Shown: in pieces, positions 22,501 through 26,297 of the stretch
Numbering within the stretch: the stretch's first letter is position 1
Layout: each line of letters starts with the position of its first letter
IMG/VR virus record: IMGVR_UViG_3300046000_011790
Location: 1 to 26,297 of that record
Source of the DNA: a virus
Direction: 5' to 3' (one strand)
DNA length: 26,297 bases
Notes under the pieces: generated by a model
The model's input: the letters and a program-made list of their open reading frames with translations, nothing else
Databases searched by the model: none
Told to the model about the DNA's origin: nothing
Translations under genes and position numbers: made by a program

Positions 22501-25500
22501 TAACTGGAGCACAAAGATTTGCTGAAGTTAAATTAACTCCACAAGAACAAATTTCTAGCGTTATAGAAAAACAACAGGCTCTAGCGAGAGCTTTGGCTAC
22601 TGGAGGATACACACCTAAAGAAACTGATTCAAAACTTATTGAGGAACTTAGGAAAGAAGCTATAGAAGTTGAGTTTGGGAAAGGTGGACGACCAAAAATT
22701 GAATTAAAGGATAGGAAAAAAGCTTTTATCCAAAAGATGCGCAGTTCTGGTTTATTAACTCAAACTTATCTTGGACAAGGTGCTGATGAAACAAATGCGA
22801 TCAAAAAAGTTTTAGGATTAGCTTCTACTGGTTATATTCCTAACTTTGCCGCTTCTGCTCTTCAAGAAGCTATTGCCCGCGAAAAGAACGCTGGGCTTTC
22901 CAGTTCTCAAATTTATGTTGACCAAAGCTCGGCGCTAAAGTCCGCCTCAAATCCAATGGGATTAATGGTGGCAAATACTCGCGATGAGCCTAGCGGCGGT
23001 TTCCAAGGTATCGCACGCGCACGCAGGGAAGGATCTAATCCTAAAACTTATGGTGCCTCTAAAGGATTCGTGCCAAATTTTGCTCCACCAGCGCCAGTAG
23101 GCACTGGCCCAAATGATCCTTTTACTGGAGCCTTACCAAAGTCTATTGCTAATAATGCGCAGAAGCTTCAAGAATTCGCAAAATTAATTGACGATATTAA
23201 TAAAAAATTAAGCAAAAATAAAATCACTCAAGACGAAGCAAATAAAAAACTTGAACAATTTGTTACTGGAATCAAGGCTGGTAGTCAAAATTTAAATCCA
23301 ACAAAGGGGAAAGGATTGCAAGCTGTACAAGCCGCACAATCTCAGTTAATTTCTCCACAAGAAAAAGTAGCTTCTGGTTTTGGAGATGTTGCTGGCAAAG
23401 TTTTCTTGGCTCAAAGTGCTTTAGCATTTTTCAATGGAGCTATTGAAGATACCGAAAATTCTTTTGCAAAACTAACCGCTCAGATTACTACATCTATAGG
23501 TAATATTGCTTCTTTAGGTCTTATTGGTTCGCAAATTGCTTCAATGAATCCCACTACAGCTTTTGGGGGTTTTATTAAAGGATTAGGTTTAGCGGGAATT
23601 GGCGCTGCTGGAATTTACGAAGGGTTTAAATTATTAGATTTTGGAATTAAAGAATTCTCTGGAGAAAATGCTAAAGCTGCACTGGCTTCGGCAAAGCTTG
23701 CAGAAGCTTCTGATAAATTATCAGTAAAATTCGATTCTTTATCAAAAGTAAGGCAAAACGAATTAACGACACAAGCTAGTAAAATTTTAGGCGAGTCTGG
23801 TTTTAAAAGTTTAATAGGCAGTATTTTTGGCTCAGAAAAAGGCGGTGGAGAAATTGGTGGTAACGTTGATGTTCAAAAAGCTGTTGCTCAATTATCCGCT
23901 TTAGGAGCTAGCGAAACCGATATTAAAAAAATTCTAGAAGGAAGCAGGAAGTTTTCTAAGCAAACTATTGGAGTTTATGGCGGGACGGGATCAAGAGAAG
24001 TTGTTACAGACGTTACTCAAGTTTCAGATGTAGTTTCTGGTTTAGAAGAAGCTTTATCATCTGGTTTAGGTAAAACTTTAAATACTCAATTTAAATCTTT
24101 TGAAACAGCTTTGTCTGGAATAGATTTAACAAAAGCTGGTGGAGCCGCTTATACAGTAGGAGCCAAAGCTTATGGAAAAGAAAAATTTTCAGAATTAAAC
24201 CCTGAGCAACAAAAATTAGTTAAAGAAAGAGTCAAACAAGAAATTGAATTAAATAAAGAAAAATCGCTTCAAATACAAGCCGATCAAAAAATCGCTCTTG
24301 GAGAGAAGGTTTCTGTTGAACTTGCCAAACTAAAATTAGACACTTTGATTGAACAGAAAAAAGCAGCAATAGACCTAAACACAGTTCAAGGTACTGACAG
24401 TCTTCGTTTTCAATTGGAAACTTTAGATGTTTCAGAATCATACAGAAATGAATTGGAAAAACAAATAAAAGTAAAGGAAATTGAAGCAGAATTATCTAAG
24501 ACAAATTTAGGATTAGTTAGCGCAGTCATTGATAAATTATCTTCTCTTCCTAGTGACAGTGTTTTGGGGGTTAGCGCCGATCAGTTTAAAACTATCGCTT
24601 CCGAATTAGAAGATTTAGATATAAAATCAGTTAAAGATTTAGATAATGCTATTTTTGAAATAGGTGGGGGTCTTAGTTTAACTAAAGATCAATTGCAGAA
24701 TATTCTCGATCTTTATAGAGAACAATTTAATCAAGCTCAAAAAAATGCAGACGCTCAAAAGCTATCCATTACTAATGCCGCTGATTTTACAAGAAGAGTT
24801 ATTGATTCAAAAAATGCCTTAGAGTCAGCTAGATTATTAACGGAAAAAATCGCATCAGATTTGGAAAGAGCTGGTCGAGTTCGCATTTCCGTAGAGGAAG
24901 TACAAATTGGTTCTTTAGAAAATCAAGCTAAACTTTTAAGAGAGCGAGCTAGCGCAACTACAAATACTTCAGAGCAAAGAGGTTTAAATAACGCAGCCAT
25001 TGCATTAGATAAAAAAATAAATGATGCTCGCGCCACCTCTGCTGAAAAAACATATCAAAGCGAAAAAAAGGCAGCAGAACTCAGAAGAAACACTGCGGCT
25101 GGAGAATTAATGCGGATACAAAACGCAAAAGATTTTTTAAATAATCCTCAATACGATAAAAATCAAATTGAAGCCGCTAAAAAAGCTTACGCAGATGTAG
25201 AAGCAGAACTCAGAATACTGGACAACACTCAGCAAAAAACTCGCGAAAGTTTTACGGCAACGAACGAATCTCTCGATCTTCAAGCTCAAGCAATTTACAG
25301 GTTAACTTCTGCTACAGACGCTTACCGCAACACTCTCTTGCAATTTAGAGAAGGGGCTGGAGAAAGAATTGGCGCTGCTGATATTAGTATTCTTTCTGCA
25401 ACCGATCCAACCTCATTGGCGACTGCCACCATTCAACGCAAAGTTGAAATGGAAGCTTTAAACAAAGGGTTGCAGGGCGAAGACTACTACAAATCTGTTA

Positions 25501-26297
25501 TTCAAGGAACAGAATTGGAGAAAAAAAGATTCGAACTCTCCACGGAAAATTCTAAAGTTCGCAAAATCGAATTAGAACGCGAACTAAGGTTAATGGAAGA
25601 TATTGCTAAAATTTCAGCCGCTACTGATGAAGAGCGTCTTGCTAAAATCAAAGAAATTATTGCTGCAAGGCAGCAGGAATCTCAAACTTTTGGTTCTGGT
25701 TTTACACAAGGAGTTGCTGATTTAAGCGATAAAACTCAAAACTTTAAAAACGAAATTGGCCGCGAAATCCCTAACCTTTTTGCTTCTAATCTTGCTCAAG
25801 GATTGAATGATGCAATCTCTGGAGCTAAGTCTCTCAAAGATGCTCTTAGAGATGCGGCCACATCTTTCCTCAACGCTATAACTCAAAAGAATGTTGAAAA
25901 CATAGCTAATCTTGTCACGGGCGGTGTCGGCAATGTTGCACAATCTTTTTTCGCTTCTGGTGGTCAAGTTAATGGCGGTTCTGGTGTCAAAGATGACGTT
26001 CCAGCAATGCTCATGGGTGGCGAATATGTGATCAGAAAATCTGCCGTTAAAAAATATGGCTCTAAATTCTTGGACTCCCTAAACAATGGCGGCATCAAAG
26101 CTTTTGCCAAAGGTGGCGGCGTTCAGAGTGGTCGCGGAGGCTTCTACGTCCCTGGCGACTACGGCGAGGGAGCAATCACTGGAAAAGGTCAACTCTTAGC
26201 TTTTGCTGGTCAGAGCTTCACTGGCGGTCAATATGACCAAGTTGGAGTTTCTGGAATGAGCGGAGCTTCTATTAATCTAGAATCTGAAAGCGCTAGA
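19503..26297 (+). CDS. Tail tape measure protein with PNFA repeats and nuclease-like modules (3' end beyond the window)
   Basis: The frame is open from ATG 19503 to the window edge (2265 codons). The N-terminal part (about residues 110-310, e.g. SADLIEGFNRSAAVAENAG and TSRGGAVIGNALKTIFTRL) matches the TP901-type tape measure core domain. A hydrophobic segment lies near 420-445 and a second near 1326-1377. The middle (575-1195) carries five PNFA and one PNYA motif and two nuclease-like modules. Long coiled coils follow. The segment near 2165-2195 (DDVPAMLMGGEYVIRKSAV) is the Gly/GEYVI-type motif common near the C-terminus of tape measure proteins. Tape measures set tail length and help DNA entry; at roughly 0.15 nm per residue, 2265 residues suggest a tail of 300 nm or more, less if the insert is not extended. 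AAGGAATAAGG precedes the ATG. Confidence 0.88.
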   Translation, partial: MAQAINAPLNVQVQNGRQLTQQVQASLNAVRLNLGNGKALSSLSQPLGRLTGQADEFTKSLDAANARVLAFGASVGIVNAFSNAFKSLVNSTIEVEKAIKAISVVGDQFNGKTKQLTQGLFNVAKVTGQSFAEVSKAALEFSRQGQNVEETLRRTQDALILTRLTGLDAAKAVEGLTAAANGFTKAGLNTTQILNKLVAVDQAFAVSSADLIEGFNRSAAVAENAGVTFDELAGIITALQQKTSRGGAVIGNALKTIFTRLQDTSTLNQLQGLGIAVQDLQGNLLPARQILQNLAKDVEGLGQITKAGIFKDVAGAFQINQLISLVSDLNSQNSIAADATRKSTGATNEAFLANEKLSQSLDAIINKVSLTGQQLGSLIGELGLADSFKSILSGINGFLEGATDLLQGDDLGAKFAKGIVKGIGAVLTGPGLGIFLAVIGKLTLDLVKFGSQSIKAFFGIGQAAKQQQQIQESIVQTLLRNENVLRTILNTQGGQNAQAQAFLGILNQQEKALQSIRSLAGGIAAPVIAAGYGVGSEGGIQRRGRAAGGYLPAQEASDVRRGVGGASPNSKVVSIPNFAFGGGKRGTMIANTSEYIVPNYAGGGSAIFNQDMVKTMGLPAGAKKIGAASGYVPNFANFNVQTRKKRKEKDANIINDIKIGGMSPSAYLTLGSGARTNAGKFRDLQTTAQEILQQRLGPISQSAKIEGSGIEFINLNRLQSTYLSGGELVSDITDLRLNINSGQVNKSDLGQRLRNIANKILPQTPGKLDDGLREQLESEIFSTSQAKFSAGNIFEQVLVKTVSGQLAEKNSKTWDLPKNMSAAFKKRFGIGSEFGDIKLGISPSSVSSFIGKHIINPTGDNKSSASNGYIPNFADSNFTNDQLGVLGLYGSNEPINGSPVYTFESNRPEFYKDIKSGYQKRITGFVNSYSKQIASKIGGGFQVSPKAVIKSLDSTDRISGFIFEDVMNQLAGPNFDTNRVSGNVRIDFPMTSNLREVFGVTGAQRFAEVKLTPQEQISSVIEKQQALARALATGGYTPKETDSKLIEELRKEAIEVEFGKGGRPKIELKDRKKAFIQKMRSSGLLTQTYLGQGADETNAIKKVLGLASTGYIPNFAASALQEAIAREKNAGLSSSQIYVDQSSALKSASNPMGLMVANTRDEPSGGFQGIARARREGSNPKTYGASKGFVPNFAPPAPVGTGPNDPFTGALPKSIANNAQKLQEFAKLIDDINKKLSKNKITQDEANKKLEQFVTGIKAGSQNLNPTKGKGLQAVQAAQSQLISPQEKVASGFGDVAGKVFLAQSALAFFNGAIEDTENSFAKLTAQITTSIGNIASLGLIGSQIASMNPTTAFGGFIKGLGLAGIGAAGIYEGFKLLDFGIKEFSGENAKAALASAKLAEASDKLSVKFDSLSKVRQNELTTQASKILGESGFKSLIGSIFGSEKGGGEIGGNVDVQKAVAQLSALGASETDIKKILEGSRKFSKQTIGVYGGTGSREVVTDVTQVSDVVSGLEEALSSGLGKTLNTQFKSFETALSGIDLTKAGGAAYTVGAKAYGKEKFSELNPEQQKLVKERVKQEIELNKEKSLQIQADQKIALGEKVSVELAKLKLDTLIEQKKAAIDLNTVQGTDSLRFQLETLDVSESYRNELEKQIKVKEIEAELSKTNLGLVSAVIDKLSSLPSDSVLGVSADQFKTIASELEDLDIKSVKDLDNAIFEIGGGLSLTKDQLQNILDLYREQFNQAQKNADAQKLSITNAADFTRRVIDSKNALESARLLTEKIASDLERAGRVRISVEEVQIGSLENQAKLLRERASATTNTSEQRGLNNAAIALDKKINDARATSAEKTYQSEKKAAELRRNTAAGELMRIQNAKDFLNNPQYDKNQIEAAKKAYADVEAELRILDNTQQKTRESFTATNESLDLQAQAIYRLTSATDAYRNTLLQFREGAGERIGAADISILSATDPTSLATATIQRKVEMEALNKGLQGEDYYKSVIQGTELEKKRFELSTENSKVRKIELERELRLMEDIAKISAATDEERLAKIKEIIAARQQESQTFGSGFTQGVADLSDKTQNFKNEIGREIPNLFASNLAQGLNDAISGAKSLKDALRDAATSFLNAITQKNVENIANLVTGGVGNVAQSFFASGGQVNGGSGVKDDVPAMLMGGEYVIRKSAVKKYGSKFLDSLNNGGIKAFAKGGGVQSGRGGFYVPGDYGEGAITGKGQLLAFAGQSFTGGQYDQVGVSGMSGASINLESESAR
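21873..22016 (+). other. Nuclease-like module 1 within the tape measure (PD-(D/E)XK pattern)
   Basis: Residues 791-838 read GNIFEQ (Glu795), then WDLP (Asp815), then GDIKL (Asp836, Lys838). The order E...D...(D/E)xK is the active-site pattern of PD-(D/E)XK nucleases. It lies between the PNFA motifs at 633 and 871. This is a pattern match, not a proven fold. Confidence 0.4.
22380..22532 (+). other. Nuclease-like module 2 within the tape measure (PD-(D/E)XK pattern)
   Basis: Residues 960-1010 read GFIFED (Glu964), then IDFP (Asp987), then AEVKL (Glu1008, Lys1010). The Asp-to-(Asp/Glu) spacing, 21 residues, is identical to module 1, and the flanking G-x-I-F-E and FG(I/V) match too. It lies between the PNFA motifs at 871 and 1113. 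Together the two look like a duplicated domain. Confidence 0.4.

Larger units (their letters stand above)
21228..23084 (+). repeat. PNFA motif repeats in the tape measure protein
   Basis: PNFA or PNYA occurs at residues 576, 598 (PNYA), 633, 871, 1113 and 1191, mostly as GY(I/V)PNFA or GFVPNFA. The 633-871 and 871-1113 intervals are almost equal (238 and 242 residues). After the fifth motif a segment runs AIAREKNAGLSSSQIYV and VANTRDEPSGGFQGIARAR up to the last GFVPNFA. From memory, similar PNFA segments recur in long proteins of uncultivated phages; this was not checked. Confidence 0.85.

Overview
The window is a late-gene segment of a tailed double-stranded DNA phage (Caudoviricetes). It reads through packaging, head, neck and tail genes, and it breaks off inside a very long tape measure gene. 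The DNA is moderately AT-rich by eye. Most start codons have an A/T-rich leader and no clear Shine-Dalgarno sequence; the capsid gene, with AGGAGG, is the main exception. A PhoH-like ATPase, a nucleotide deaminase and a tape measure with PNFA repeats suggest an uncultivated aquatic phage. The host cannot be named from the sequence. No tail sheath gene, integrase, tRNA or CRISPR array is visible. The long tape measure and the absence of a sheath favour a siphovirus with a long tail, although a sheath could lie outside the window.

Layout. Positions 1-162 hold the possible end of an upstream gene and a short intergenic stretch. A zinc deaminase gene (163-573, minus) is divergent from a tail-tube-like gene (607-1512, plus). 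A plus-strand run of tightly packed genes follows: PhoH, a membrane/coiled-coil protein, a zinc ribbon protein, a sigma-factor-like protein with a cysteine insert, a protein with tandem helix-turn-helix repeats (candidate small terminase), a C2H2/ERCC4 nuclease and the large terminase (to 7381). The head module runs 7428-13178: portal, an acidic small protein, protease fused to scaffold, a decoration-like protein and the major capsid protein, closed by an intrinsic terminator. Two further plus-strand genes (13260-14134) look like head-tail connector genes and meet a bidirectional terminator.

The next four genes, 17317 back to 14191, are on the minus strand. Read in their own direction they are head closure, HK97 gp10-like neck protein, tail completion and major tail tube. 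They keep the usual siphovirus order but the block is inverted relative to its neighbours. From 17366 transcription returns to the plus strand: a small helical protein, two genes in the tail assembly chaperone position joined by a TTGA overlap, and the tape measure gene (19503 to beyond the window end, at least 2265 codons).

The most unusual features are four. The tape measure has five PNFA motifs and one PNYA, with two nuclease-like (PD-(D/E)XK pattern) modules between them. A terminator-like hairpin lies inside the second chaperone-position gene. A recurrent GTGTAA element sits about 14-17 bases before several start codons, in a phage that also encodes its own sigma-like protein. A diverged tail tube paralogue lies far from the tail module. 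All functional names come from motif reading and gene order; no database search was possible.
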